This document shows, one piece after another, positions 24,719 through 34,629 of a stretch of 64,000 bases of DNA. The DNA is from Zygnema cylindricum. Its lineage: Eukaryota > Streptophyta > Zygnematophyceae > Zygnematales > Zygnemataceae. The stretch is taken from contig JBBHKE010000257.1 of assembly GCA_037447655.1 (NCBI GenBank), forward strand, positions 28,667-92,666, read 5' to 3'. Under the pieces are notes generated by a model. It was not told the DNA's origin and made no database searches. It saw only the letters and a program-made list of their open reading frames with translations. A program made the position numbers and the translations under genes. Within the stretch, counting starts at the first letter, position 1. Each line of letters opens with the position of its first letter.

Positions 24719-27700
24719 CCCACCCACCTGCGTGTGTGCAGATAATTCATCCCTCGCGCCGCCTCCAATGCCCATCTGACAGCTGTCCTCAAATCTATTT
24801 TTAAATTTGGGTCCCTTAGAACGTGATACAAACTGCCGTGTTTCGCATATTCCATTACGATGCAAAGTTCTCCGTGGTCTCCCTCGCTAACAGTGCAGGC
24901 CCCCATGAAGAGAACCACATTGGGATGGCGAAGCTTCATCACCAGGTCCACCTGGAAGGAGAGGAGAGGGAGAGAGGAGAAGAAGAGAGGAGAAGGAGAA
25001 TGGTGGGAAAAGGGAAAGGGAAAGGGAATAGCGAGGAAAAGGGGGAAAGGAATAGAAGAGAGGGAGCGGAGGGAGAGGGAGTGGGTGAGGGAGAGGGAGT
25101 GGGTGAGGGAGAGGGAGTGGAGGGAGAGGGAGTGGGTGAGGGAGAGGGAGCGGAGGGAGAGGGAGTGGTTGAGAGAGAGGGAGTGGGTGAGGGAGAGGGA
25201 GTGGGTGAGAGGGAGTGGGCGACGAAGATGGAGTGGGCGAGGGAGTTGGAGAGGGAGGGAGAGGGAGGGAGAGGAGGGAGACGGAGAGGGAGAGGGAGAG
25301 GAAGGGGGAGAGGGAGAGGGAGCCGGAGCGGGAGAGAGAGGGAAAGAAAAAAAAATGAGGGAGAATGAGATAGCAGCAGAAAGAGGAGAAAGCAGATGGA
25401 TGAACGAGGGAGCGGGAAAGAGAGGAGAGAGGGAGGGAGAGAGCAAGAAAGAGAAGAAGGAGAGGAGGAAGAGGAACGGGAAAAGGAAGCGAGAGAGAGG
25501 ATGAGTTTCATTTCTAACAAGAGGCGGAAGAGGACAGGAAAAAAGAAGAGGGTGAGGATGAGTTTCATTTCTAAGGAGAGGCGGAAGAGGACAGGAAAAA
25601 AGAAGAGGGTGAGGATGAGTTTGATTTCTTACTTCTCGTCGAAAATCAGAAGAAGCCTGGACATACTGCGTGGCGGCCATATTTTGCAACCTCTTCACTG
25701 CCACCTCTGTGCCCTGCCAGGTGCCTCGCACCACGTCTCCAAACGCTCCCTGGAAACCCCACGATATTTATTCTTAATATCTTCAATAATATCCTCGATA
25801 GACACGGGTAAGAAAATGGAAGGTTTTACTAAAAGGATATGTTTAGGAACCTTTCCTTACAATGAGTTAATCTGGGGTTTTCATCTCCAAATGCGCCCTG
25901 GAAACTCCCATGGTTGTTATTCTTAATATCTTCAACAATATCTTCGATAGACACTGGTAAGAAATTGAAGGTTTTACTAAAAGGAATGTTTTCAGGAACC
26001 TTTCATTTGACGACTTACAAGGAGTAAATTTGGGTTTTTCATCTCCAAGCGCGCCCTGGAAACTCCCATTTTTTATATTTTTGTTAAGCACAGTCAAGAA
26101 AGTGGAAGGTGTATTTAACAGGATCTAACCCCTATAGGATTTAACCTTTCGCTATAGGGTTTTCAAGGAGTATTTCTAGGGTTTTCATCTCCAAAAGCAC
26201 CCTGGACACCAACATTTTCTTAAGGCACAGGCTACAAAATGGAAGGTTTACTCAAAGAAGGCTTTAGGAACCTTTAGTATTCGGGCACTCAGGGAGTACT
26301 TTGTAGGAGTTTTTCAGATTATTTCTTTATTCTTTAAGGCGTTTAGATAGAAAGGTCCCAAAAATTGGACTACCAGCATAGCTATTAAAATATATTTTTG
26401 TTCGTTTAGAAACGATATTACTAGTTACGTTTATCTGGACTTCCCCTCCTCTTCTTTGATAACAATTCTCACCTAAATTAGAGTCGACAGACAGTATGGA
26501 TTAGTAAAAGTGGGCCCGAGAAAGACCTTTCTGAATGCTTACACTCACTTCACCTTTTATAGGTACTGTGCTTCACACCAAGGATTCATAAAGAGAGTGA
26601 ATTTCCGATAGTCAATAATTGGTAATAAATAAGTAACTATATGAATTAGTATTACAGTATTAGTACTTTTTCGTCGGTTACATTTTGCGGCGTTACCTTT
26701 TAAGTCACGGAACGAAAATCACGTCGTACGTCGCGTTTTAGAAAAATTGTCGTTATCGCTAAAACAACATATTAAATAAAATTTTTATTTTATAAAATAC
26801 AATATATCGCGATAATTATCTTGGTCGCGGTACGATATATCGAGGACTTTCCTCGATCGATATTCAATATATCGAATATCGAAATTATCGCGATATGAAA
26901 CTACCCGATACCCAACACTACTAATAGCGATACACTGTACACTACTCATTACTCCGGTCTGCACTCATTAGCAGTAAATTACAGTACACCGTGTATCATT
27001 AATAGCATCAATGTGTTTTTACCACTTTAATCATCCTTTCTCTGTGCACACGACTCCGATTTAGCTTGGAGACCGCCATTCGGAAGGTAAAATCCTTACC
27101 TTCTACCGCAACAATCGAATTAATAATTCGACAAGTGTACAAAGAGAAAAGATGATTAAGTGGCGAAAAAACAATGACGCTAATAACAAAAAAAAATAAT
27201 GACCGGTCCTCAAGTACAGTACTCCACTCAGCTCTCCGTAACATTAAGCACAGAACTGTAGCATGGACTTCTGTACAATGGACAAATTATTCTTAATCTT
27301 CAAAAGGAGCCTTTGTTTGTAATTTACTTAGATCATCAGCCTTTCCTTTCTAATATTTCAAACCTGAATGTACATTTAGACACTTGTAATAATTTCAATC
27401 ATTCCTCCTGATCGATAAGGAGAGAATTGAAATAATTTTCTCAACCCATAATCTCTGTTAAGAATCTCTCTTTGATGGTTGCTTGTCATACTCAATTCAC
27501 CAAGTGATACCCTAAAAAAACCTTCCAAACAACAGACGATTACCTCGATATTTCTTTAGCAGATATATTGAATATCAATTCCCACAATATAGTAAGTCAA
27601 AAAAAGGTAAATATAGATTATCAGTATGAGGGCTGCTGATACACAACACTAAAAAATACGCTTACAGACATACCTCACCGTCCACAAGGTACGGTAATTT

Positions 27701-30700
27701 CGGTAGCTTTTGTGACAAACGTACTTATTAAAATGTCAAGACTCTGAAACGAAAAATAAATGATAAGTTTCGTTACCGCCAACTATCGGCTCTACAACTG
27801 ATACGATATGAATCCCTAGTCCACACTATATAGGTCTCTAAGGTCAACCGGCACCAAAAAATATATACAATCCAACAATAATTGTATTGGACGGTGTTGA
27901 CTGGTGTGGTTTCACACAGAAAACAGCAATGCCATCACTAATTAAACAAGAAAGCTCCCAAAATAAACCTTCAAAACTCCTACCGTCTACAAACAAGAGC
28001 GTTCTTTCTAACTGATCCATAATTTTCACTAGAAGGAGAAGAAGATGGTGAGGGAGAGGGAAAGGGAAGGGGAAAGGAAGAAAAACAGGGAGAAGCAATT
28101 ACCTGGCCAATTTTAGGTCCCAACTTGAGCTCTGAAAATGGAATCTCCCAATCCTCAGCCACAGCCGAACTCGTTCTCCTTTGACCCCCTTTGTTACCTT
28201 CTCCCATCTCCCATGCAGAGACGTCAGAAATCGATCCCATATTCCAAGCTGAAGGCTGTTTTCCTTTCCCTCCCATATCATGTCCTCCTTCTCTATCATT
28301 CCTAATGGCCTCCATCCCCATTGCTTGAGGCTCCCCTATTCCACCTCCTATCCCTCCTCCATTAACCACCCCTCCTATATGAACATTTTGAGCCTGATTT
28401 ATAGGAGTCCCAGCTCTAAATACCTCTGGTTTATAAGGAGAATGAGCCAAAAGATCGGCAAATCTCGCTTGCTCTAAAATTTCTGCTGCATGTTGCTGCT
28501 TCAAAAACTGTCTTTTCTGCAATTCCTGTTGCTCTAACTGATAATGGAGATATCTTTTCCCTTCTTCCTGGACTGCCAACTGATGAAAATGGAGCTGATG
28601 TAACTGATTCTGTTGATTCTGGTTCAGTTGACTCAGTTGATTCGGTTGATTCAGTTGATTTGGTTGCGATTGGTTCATTTGATTCGGGAGATTTGGACGA
28701 TTCTGATTTGGTTGATTTGGTTGATTTGGTTGATTTTGTTGTAAACTGATTGGACGTTGCACTTGTGGAGAGGGAGGACCTGGTAGAGGTCTTATTAACC
28801 CAGGACCAAGGCCAGTAACTGGCCTAACTAAAAGACCTTCCTTAGGGACAACATTTCCACCAGTTGAAGGCATTTCATGTGTTATTGGTAAAGGAAAAAT
28901 TTGAGGATTTCCAAAGGGAGAATGTCCAGGTGGGACAACATGAGGACTGCCTCCTTGTTGAGAACTACCTCCTAGTCTAGGACTCCCACCACCAATAACC
29001 TGTCCTCCCCCTCCTCCTTCGGTTTCCGAAGTATTCCAAACCATGGCTGGCCCTCCTCTCCCTCCTCCTTGCCGTTGATGTATTTTTAATTCTCCGCCTG
29101 TGAGGATAGAGTGAGAAGAGAGAGAATCTCGAAAATCATGAGAAAAATAACTAAGATACCTGATATTGTCAACTCCATCTCCCTCGCCCGCCTCTCTTCC
29201 TTTCATTTCCTAAAAAAAATCCTTCACATAGAGCAAAGACATAAACCAACAAAGAGGCATATGCAAAAAAAAAATATTTCAAACCAAATCAAAACCCAAA
29301 AAACAAATCAGAACCATATAAAAAAAACCAAATCAAAAACAAAACCTGACCCAAAAAACCACAATCGAAACCTAAAGTCCAAAGTCCAAAACCAGAAACC
29401 CAAATCCCAATAAAAACTTAAGTCCTGTCGCGACTCACCACCTGCCACGTGGCGCTGAATTGCGGCAGCTGTCGCGGCCTCCACCCCACCAATTACAGGT
29501 TGTTTACCACTATTACTGTTCTCACCAACATTGTTTTTGGAGCTCTCCTTAGGACTACCATTTGTTCTTACAACACCACTGTTTCCTTTTTCCTCCGTTG
29601 ATCGATAGGTCAAAGGACCACTATGACTCCGTCTTTCACTATCCTGTAATGTCCTAGAATATTCTGAGCCTATAGCTTTTGGACTCTCTTTCCGTCCTTT
29701 CCCTGTCGGAGAATGTCCCAACTCCTCCGGCCATTCCCAGTCTCTGCAATGCCATCCGAAATTACATCAATTATTTCTTCTTTATCCCGTTTACTCCATC
29801 TTTATCTGTACGTTCACTTCGACTTGTACTTTTACTTTTAATTTTAAAAACTGCGTTGAAGAGCGGTCCAGATTACAGACAGAGAGAATGATCTAATTCA
29901 AAAAGGAATTAAAACTTAAACTCAACAGGAACCCAAAGCCTTGACTTGAACAAGATAGTGAGAAACTCTTACATAGATGCCTGTACTTTCCGTTCACTAT
30001 TTACAAATGATGTCTCAACTTCTGATTCAACTATATTAAGGACGGTGACAACAATAGGAAAACCGGGAATGTAATTAAACTAAGTGATTTAGAATGAAAG
30101 TAGTCTCCCTGTAATTTACAAACTGCCTTGGAGACCTTCCATACACTTATCGTAATCGTGAACGATCCCAAACAGAAGATATTTTTTGTTTCAATAATTC
30201 ATTCACAATAAAAAAAAAAATCCCATGAGCTTCTTTCAGTTACTGACCTTGGTAAAGAATCGGTTGCAATAAGAGGCGGTGGAGCCAAACAAGCAGGTAG
30301 CTCATTCAAAGAAGGAGGAATAATACCCTTTGCAGATAACACATTTTCCCCTCTCGCTTCTTCAAAAACCACTCTTAAAGTTCGATGTTGTCGCGCTAAT
30401 TGTTCTTTAGAGGAACTCAGTCCTTTTTCTGACACGTGGAGGTAAGAAGGGGCAGAACTTAAGAGAGAGAGAACATGACAACAGACTCTATAGAGAAGCT
30501 CCGCTTCAACTAAAACTGGAACTGCAACTGCACACAAAAGCCCCTCAGAATCGGCGTCTTTATTTCCTATTCCTCCAGGAGTTACAAGGGCAGCTTTTGT
30601 TTTCATTTGGTTTAAACAACATGAAGCACAAGTCAAAGTGTAGTCCAAAAGAGATTGTAGTCCGACCATGGCTTCCAAACTGAGTGAATTTCCCTCGTCT

Positions 30701-31175
30701 CCTCCCTTCTTCCCTTCCAATAAACCGGCCATATCGAGTCTGAAATCTATAGAATAGTTTCCCTGGTACGCAGGGAAACAATTGTGAAATTTTACTTTGT
30801 CAGATAACATAGAAGCGTAAGCACAAATGAGTGGCTGATATAAATCTGCGATTATTTTCCGTCCGGAAGATTGAGATTGAGATCCCCCGTAGGTTTTGCA
30901 TATTTCTTGAAGTAAATGGAGTTGATTGTAACAAGCTTTCAAAACATCGTGGGAGCCTCTCAAAATAAGTTGATGAAAGAGGAGAAGGCCTTTTAGGGCA
31001 ACCATTCGGTCGGTAAGCATTGGTCTCTTCGCCCAGACGGATACCGTCTGTTTTCCCCCGCAGTTTCTTTATTTCTATGTTAGGGTCCGTGTGAAACAAC
31101 ATTAAAAACATTAAAAATAGTCTTTGAGAGGTGAATTTCAACAATCATCAAATAAGGGGGAGAGGGACAATGAGA

Positions 31176-31247
<72 letters not shown>

Positions 31248-32680
31248 GAGAGAGAGAGAAAGAGAGAGAGAGAAAGATAGAGACAATTGGGATTGGGAGG
31301 TGGTCGGTGGGGGAGAATGAAAGCATTTTTCATTCTGTCTGTGTAAAGAATGTAATGGACATAAAGGAGTAAAACATTGAGATAAAAAATGGCGGCAGAA
31401 AGAGGAAGACGCAGTGGGAAGGAAAAAAAAAAAGCAGAACAATAAATAGCAGTCAGTTCAGTTAGCAAATATTTTACATGAAACAGTTATGACTAAGGTT
31501 GACAGAGGAAGTTTCCAAAAATATCCCGAAACCAAAATAATTGAAAGATTACCGAAACCAAAAAGCCCCGACAAACGAAAGCCAAAAAAAAATTACAAAA
31601 ATTACACAATCAAAAACCTACAGAAAATGCCAAAGGCAATCTCTCTAACTTACAGTGGCCACTATCAAACGCGTTAGTCAAGCCACATCCATACCTTTGC
31701 TGATGATACCCGAAAAAAAATATAAAAACTACAGAATATAAACCAAGAAAAAAAAGCATAAGGTATCTATTTATCATACCGTAGCCGCAGTCGATCCAGT
31801 CAGTCGAGCCACATCCATGATTTTGCTGACGTGGCGAGGATTTGGAGCCGCCTCCTCCTTCGCCGTGGCTTTGGCCAATCGCCCGGCTGCCTTCTGACGC
31901 GAAAACCAATGGGTGATAGGATTCCCTCCTCCCTCCCTCTCCCTCTCTCTACCCCCTTCCCCACCTCCTCCTCCTCCTCCTCCTCCTCCTCCTCCCTCCT
32001 CTCATTCCTAAGTGCAAGGCAGCTGCTACCGCTCCATATTCCCCCCAGGATCCTCCCGTGGCCGCTATATAGGCCGGGGGACCAATCGCTTTTCGGCTTT
32101 TTCTGATAATCCTACTTCCTCCAGTTTCTCTACTGCCACTTCCTCTAACACTCTCCCCCCCCTCCCCTTCCTCGTCACCGCGGCTACTCCCTCCAGGCCC
32201 TCCTCTTTCCCTCATACCTCCTCCTCCTTCCGAAGAGGAAGAAGACAAAGACTGGCGTCGAGTAAACTCGTCCACAAAACTTCCTCCGTAAACCCCTGCA
32301 TCCAAAGTTCCTCCTCCCCCTCCGCCTCCATCTCTCTCCCTCTCCCTCAATCCTCCCCCTCCCACTCCCCCTCCCCCAATCCCTAGCCCTAAGCCTCCCA
32401 TTCCACCACCTTCCCCCCCAAGGCTCGAATTTCTGCCATGATGAAAATTAGAACCAGAAGGACCCGACGGACCAGAAGAAGGAGAAGCCATGGTTCCTCC
32501 TCCTCCCTCTCTCTCTCTCTCCCTCTGGCCAGGGCTGTAGGTGTCCGCCCCCCGGTTGAGACTGCCAGACCTGTTCTCACTGGCCAGAATGGCGTTCTCC
32601 AACTGCTCCCTTGTACGGACAAACGCATGGAACTCCGCCCTCAGTTTGTCGCCCGCCTCCATGGCGGCCGCGGGGGGCAT
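20737..32680 (-). CDS. ANTH-domain Raf-like (TKL) protein kinase, nine-exon gene model
   Basis: Exons (minus strand): 31965-32680, 30248-31066, 29439-29743, 28103-29097, 25633-25749, 24728-24951, 23907-24027, 23190-23330 and 20737-20922. They total 3624 nt (1207 codons plus stop), and every junction has GT-AG borders and matching phase. Order: Gly/Ser-rich N-terminus; ANTH domain (about residues 190-505); low-complexity linker with a Q/N/P-rich stretch and a coiled coil; kinase domain (about 930-1200) with all catalytic motifs. Known: ANTH domains bind phosphoinositides and clathrin coats (AP180/CALM); the kinase resembles plant CTR1/EDR1-type Raf-like MAPKKKs, whose usual N-terminus is a different (EDR1) domain. 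Inference: a membrane- or vesicle-recruited Ser/Thr kinase. Least certain: the first junction (31965/31066) and whether ATG 32680 is the true start. Introns carry several TE fragments. Confidence 0.8.
20935..21240. repeat. Diverged tandem duplication in kinase intron 8
   Basis: Two copies of a segment (about 20945-21085 and 21115-21240) share AGAAGGTGGTCAGTA-like, CGAAGCAAAAGAC and CTACACC.TGAA sequences. Each copy ends near a GAATTGCTAT/GAACCGTTAT motif like the ends of CACCG-type MITEs. Confidence 0.5.
22490..22888. mobile_element. hAT-like non-autonomous element in kinase intron 8
   Basis: Left end GATTGTGTATCGGTAGCC (degenerate TAGTGTTGTGTATCGG) and right end CCGATACACAACACTA. The inside carries several CGATATATCGGTACCGG-like inverted words and AACCAATAACTATCGG. 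Same family as 10878-11325 and 41223-42085. No transposase. Confidence 0.65.
23190..23330 (-). CDS. ANTH-kinase exon 8: activation segment end and alpha-F
   Basis: [15 protein letters not shown], then [17 protein letters not shown] and PFKGCHPMQ: the APE motif (Glu about 1109) and the [12 protein letters not shown] helix of TKL kinases. The usual GTPxWMAPE Pro is Trp here. Acceptor GGCAG, donor ATGCAG|GTACTT. The donor and 12 following bases recur 23 bp further on, giving a possible second, frame-changing donor. Confidence 0.9.
23907..24027 (-). CDS. ANTH-kinase exon 7: catalytic loop and DFG
   Basis: [17 protein letters not shown] gives the HRDLKxxN catalytic loop (Asp about 1066, Asn about 1071), then [11 protein letters not shown] with the DFG Asp (about 1084), and ends AHTQ at donor CAG|GTATGG. 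Phase 2 in, phase 0 out. All catalytic residues are present, so the kinase should be active. Confidence 0.9.
24688..24716 (-). repeat. C29 homopolymer (G29 in the kinase transcript)
   Basis: 29 consecutive C on the plus strand. On the gene strand intron 6 begins GTGGGTGGGTT and then G29, so the 5' splice site of this intron abuts a strong potential G-quadruplex. Homopolymer length may also be an assembly artefact. Confidence 0.85.
24728..24951 (-). CDS. ANTH-kinase exon 6: kinase N-lobe and hinge to alpha-E
   Basis: Encodes [20 protein letters not shown], then [18 protein letters not shown] and [10 protein letters not shown]: the [11 protein letters not shown], hinge MEY and GMNYLH signatures of Raf-like kinases. 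Acceptor CTTCCAG; donor CACGCAG|GTGGGT, phase 2. The intron runs straight into a 29-G homopolymer (minus strand). Confidence 0.9.
24956..25520. repeat. Purine-rich (GAGGGAGTGGGTGAGG) array in kinase intron 5
   Basis: Nearly all of intron 5 is a GAGGGA/GTGGGTGAGGGA array on the plus strand, i.e. a pyrimidine tract in the transcript just upstream of the acceptor of exon 6. The long Ser/Pro/Leu frame across it is an artefact. Confidence 0.85.
25633..25749 (-). CDS. ANTH-kinase exon 5: glycine-rich loop and VAVK lysine
   Basis: 39 codons, phase 0 at both ends. Together with the previous exon it gives IGQGAFGDV, a complete GxGxxGxV loop, then [12 protein letters not shown] with the ATP-binding Lys (about residue 964) and FRRE, whose Glu (984) is the alpha-C salt-bridge residue. 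The acceptor is GTTTCCAG; three further copies of this acceptor with the following codons lie upstream in intron 4 (see the tandem repeat entry). Confidence 0.9.
25741..26340 (-). repeat. Four ~150-bp tandem copies of the exon 5 splice acceptor region
   Basis: Units start at about 25741, 25888, 26046 and 26193 (plus coordinates). Each carries, on the gene strand, TTTCCAG or GTCCAG followed by a variant of the first codons of exon 5: GGAGCGTTTGGAGA (true exon), GGCGCATTTGGAGA, GGCGCGCTTGGAGA and GGTGCTTTTGGAGA. The three upstream copies diverge after GAFGD-type codons. Shared flanks include GGTTTTACTAAAAGGA, AGGAACCTTT and GTTTTCATCTCC. They are decoy or cryptic exon starts in intron 4. Confidence 0.8.
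26660..26920. mobile_element. hAT-like element fragment in kinase intron 4
   Basis: The right end CCCGATACCCAACACTA at 26904-26920 and an interior with CGATATATCGAGG and GGAACGAAAATCACGTCGTACG match, in reverse, the left half of the element at 46199-47006. The left end is not intact. Confidence 0.6.
26921..27245. mobile_element. CACCG-type MITE fragment (short form B) in kinase intron 4
   Basis: Contains CAGTACACCGTGTATCATTAATAGC, then TTCTCTGTGCACACGACTCCGATTTAG and GACCGCCATTCGGAAGGTAAA, which match the MITE at 34030-34225 in order. The right end is degenerate. Confidence 0.45.
27570..27650. mobile_element. hAT-like terminal fragment in kinase intron 4
   Basis: Ends CTGATACACAACACTA, the TIR of the 10878/22490/41223 family, preceded by AT-rich sequence with degenerate GATATATTGAATATC words. 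No partner end recognised. Confidence 0.4.
28103..29097 (-). CDS. ANTH-kinase exon 4: Q/N/P-rich linker, coiled coil and start of the kinase
   Basis: Begins [15 protein letters not shown]. The middle holds a Q/N/P-rich run ([11 protein letters not shown] and [15 protein letters not shown]) resembling prion-like regions. It is followed by a charged helical segment ([20 protein letters not shown]) likely to form a coiled coil, and FADLLA, which contains a DLL triplet of the kind AP180-type adaptors use for clathrin (significance inferred). It ends [17 protein letters not shown], the lead-in of plant Raf-like kinases (WEIxxxxLxxGxxIG), at donor CAG|GTAATT, phase 0. Confidence 0.8.
29439..29743 (-). 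CDS. ANTH-kinase exon 3: polar linker
   Basis: Acceptor CATTGCAG, then [18 protein letters not shown] and a Ser/Asn/Lys-rich linker ending IQRHVAGG at donor GGTG|GTGAGT. Phase 2 in, phase 1 out, matching its neighbours. The linker is predicted to be disordered and offers many Ser/Thr phospho-acceptor positions. No domain recognised. Confidence 0.75.
30248..31066 (-). CDS. ANTH-kinase exon 2: core of the ANTH domain
   Basis: Encodes [38 protein letters not shown], then [20 protein letters not shown]. This is the plant ANTH order: (D)W.VALK.L.L.H.Ll.eGd..f, then Y..YL.eKl.fh. Later helices [33 protein letters not shown] and the terminal [13 protein letters not shown] correspond to LL..L..ll.c.P, AL..vl.Es..ly and the final IP.L...P segment. 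Length is close to a full ANTH domain once exon 1 is added. The exon ends CCAAG|GTCAGT in phase 2. The acceptor at 31067-31068 was chosen by phase; one at 31048-31049 is the alternative. Confidence 0.8.
31172..31275. repeat. (CA)n(GA)n microsatellite in kinase intron 1
   Basis: ACACACAC followed by a long GA tract. On the gene strand this is a (TC)n(TG)n tract in intron 1. Confidence 0.9.
31965..32680 (-). CDS. ANTH-kinase exon 1: Gly/Ser-rich N-terminus and first ANTH helices
   Basis: ATG at 32680 begins [20 protein letters not shown], a helical segment; a second ATG lies six codons on. A long Gly/Ser/Arg low-complexity stretch follows, then [18 protein letters not shown] and [16 protein letters not shown]. 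These fit the start of plant ANTH domains (basic residue, Pro, YIxxxxAATS, then a helix ending in KRL). The lysine cluster that binds PIP2 in CALM (KKKH) is not conserved here. The exon ends in an Arg tract (AGG repeats) at AG|GTGGGG. This donor was chosen because its phase 2 fits an acceptor at 31066; other donors are possible. A CAG just before the ATG could instead be an acceptor for an unseen upstream exon. Confidence 0.6.
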
Positions 32681-33610
32681 GCTGCCAGAACCGCTACAGA
32701 CAAATATGTACGGTTCAGTGCACTACAGAGAAAATGTGTTCTACAGCTACAGTAGATGTGTACGGCTGTACCAGAGCACTACAGACAAATGTGCATTACA
32801 GACAAATGATCTTACAGACAAATGTGCGCTACAGACAAAATATGTACGGTTGAACAAGAGACAAATGTGCACAAAAAAATGTGTACGGCTGTACAATTTG
32901 GAAGGGTGTGTAAAGAGTGACAAACGCAACACGTGCCGAGTGGCCGCTGGTTGGGCTTGACAAGTAAATGCTGTGGATGAAGGTTGACACGAGGCAGGAA
33001 TGAAAAAGAATTACGTTTTACAAGTGGCAAAATTTAGGGCTGAAATATGTCAAAAACTGGGAGATAAATGTGATATGTGGCAGAACTCAAGGCATGTGTT
33101 ACTGGAGAAGGATGGCAAGTCGCGACAAACTGCTAGGATCGCAAGAGGCTAGAACCGCACGGATGAAAGCAGAGTGGACACGTGGCAGAACGTTGTTGTC
33201 TCCTGGAGTTGACACGTGGATATATTGTTGGCTCCTGGCGTCGACACGTGGAGAGTTGGAAGGAAGGAGGACGCGGATGCAGCACAGCAGAGTTTCTAAG
33301 GTGAAGCGAGGCTGCAGCTGCCGCAGCGTTTCAGAGCACGAGGCGCAGGCGCCATGCCTTCCTGTTAGACATTTGCGAGACGTGCGACAGCAAGACAGCA
33401 CAAAACTACTGCAGTACGGCAATGGACATAATCAAACGTGCGGACATAATTGTAAACGGTATATGTTTGCAGCATACTGCGATATAATACGATATAATAC
33501 GATATCATAGGATAGTGTAGAGTAGAGTACAGTACAGTACAGTCTAGGACAGCACTGTACTTTACTGTAGTACGCCTAGGGTTTGAGACTTTGAGCCACG
33601 TGTAGCGTTT
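32681..33610 (-). promoter_or_regulatory. Upstream region of the ANTH-kinase gene with G-box cluster
   Basis: Upstream of ATG 32680. About 32690-32900 repeats TACAGACAAATGTG-like units. The palindrome CACGTG occurs at 32930, 33179, 33213, 33245 and 33597; the middle three lie in the context GACACGTGG within 70 bp. CACGTGG is the G-box/ABRE core bound by plant bZIP and bHLH factors. Regulation is inferred; no transcription start is known. CACGTGG is also common in nearby MITEs, so part of the cluster could be TE-derived. Confidence 0.4.
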
Positions 33611-33754
33611 CTAGATATGTTCACACATTTTGAACTAGGAATGATGAGAACACGCTTTCTATTGAAATTTTTGTTACCTTTCAGAAACGTCAGCTTAGAA
33701 GCAAGGCTAACCATGGACGACCGTACGATCGTCTCCACCCTGGCGAAAGCATAT

Positions 33755-33826
33755 TCGGTTCAATAATTAATTTAGCAACCACGGCTGAAATAGAACTCAG
33801 GGCGATCTTCCACTGAGCTCCGTCCC
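33755..33826 (-). other. tRNA-like / SINE-like fragment
   Basis: The minus strand begins GGGACGGAGCTCAGTGGAAG, a good tRNA 5' half with A-box and D-arm, then a CTGA...TCAG stem. The T-arm (ATTGAACCGAAT) is poor and the loop size is wrong, so it is not a functional tRNA. Possibly a tRNA-derived SINE head. Confidence 0.3.
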
Positions 33827-34029
33827 AGTTGAAAACGCCTTTCTCGGTCAGGTGCTACAACTGCGATATACGATATTAACATCGCGATATCGGTAGAACG
33901 CGGTACAATAATGTCCGGACTTTTCAGACGTTATGCGGACATAACCAAACTCCCAGGTGACAGGTGTACATCCCCAAAAAAATGTCTTACACCAAGTACT
34001 CTTTCGGGAGACCTACAGACTACAGCACA

Positions 34030-34225
34030 GTACACCGTGAATCGCTATTAGTGTTCATGTTTTTTCGCCGCTTATAACATCTTTTCTCCGTACACACATG
34101 TCCGATTGTATATCTGACGGTTGCGATTGAAAGGTAAAGTTCTCAGCTTCCGATTGGCGGTCTCAAATTGAAAATAGGACAAGTGTGTACGGAGAAATGA
34201 TGTTTAATAGCGATTCAAGGTCTAC
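34030..34225. mobile_element. MITE, CACCG-type, form B
   Basis: Left end GTACACCGTGAATCGCTATT and right end ATAGCGATTCAAGGTCTAC are inverted copies. Between them are TTTCTCCGTACACACATGTCC and its rough inverse GGACAAGTGTGTACGGAGAAA, so the whole unit is a long imperfect hairpin. A TA flanks both ends. About 195 bp, no coding capacity. Confidence 0.7.
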
Positions 34226-34629
34226 TGTACTGTACTAGATTTTGAGGGGTGTACAGTACACCCCAACCCAGGTGAAAATATTCGTCCGTACTGACAGCAG
34301 AATACACCATCTTGACAACGTGCGTACTTGCGTAGAGACATCGCCCAGGGTAGGAAGTACAGATACTTCTATAAGCCACGTGGCAGAGCGCGGCCGGTTG
34401 AAGGGTGAACCGAACCGACAATTTCGAGAATGTCCGTACTTTATTTTTGAGTACGGAGGTCACAGGACAGCAGACTTCACGGAACCAGCAAATGAAAAGT
34501 ACGGTGCTTAAAAGAAAAATGCGAACTTCTCTGGGAATAATCGGTCCTGTGCATCTGTTCGCCCGTCGACAAAACTGATATCGGTGCGCTGCCACGTGGT
34601 AGACCATATCTGAAGATATGCACTGTACT

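Noticed and set aside
24583-25734. A continuous 383-codon minus-strand frame covering kinase exons 5 and 6
   Set aside because: The middle part is Ser/Pro/Leu low complexity from the purine-rich intron 5. Removing it with good GT-AG sites gives a normal kinase N-lobe, so the read-through frame is not the protein.
33070-33510. 146-codon plus-strand open frame upstream of the kinase gene
   Set aside because: No recognisable motif and it overlaps the G-box-containing repeats; more likely promoter DNA.
33755-33826. Functional tRNA gene
   Set aside because: Good A box and D-arm, but anticodon loop size and T-arm are wrong; listed only as tRNA-like.
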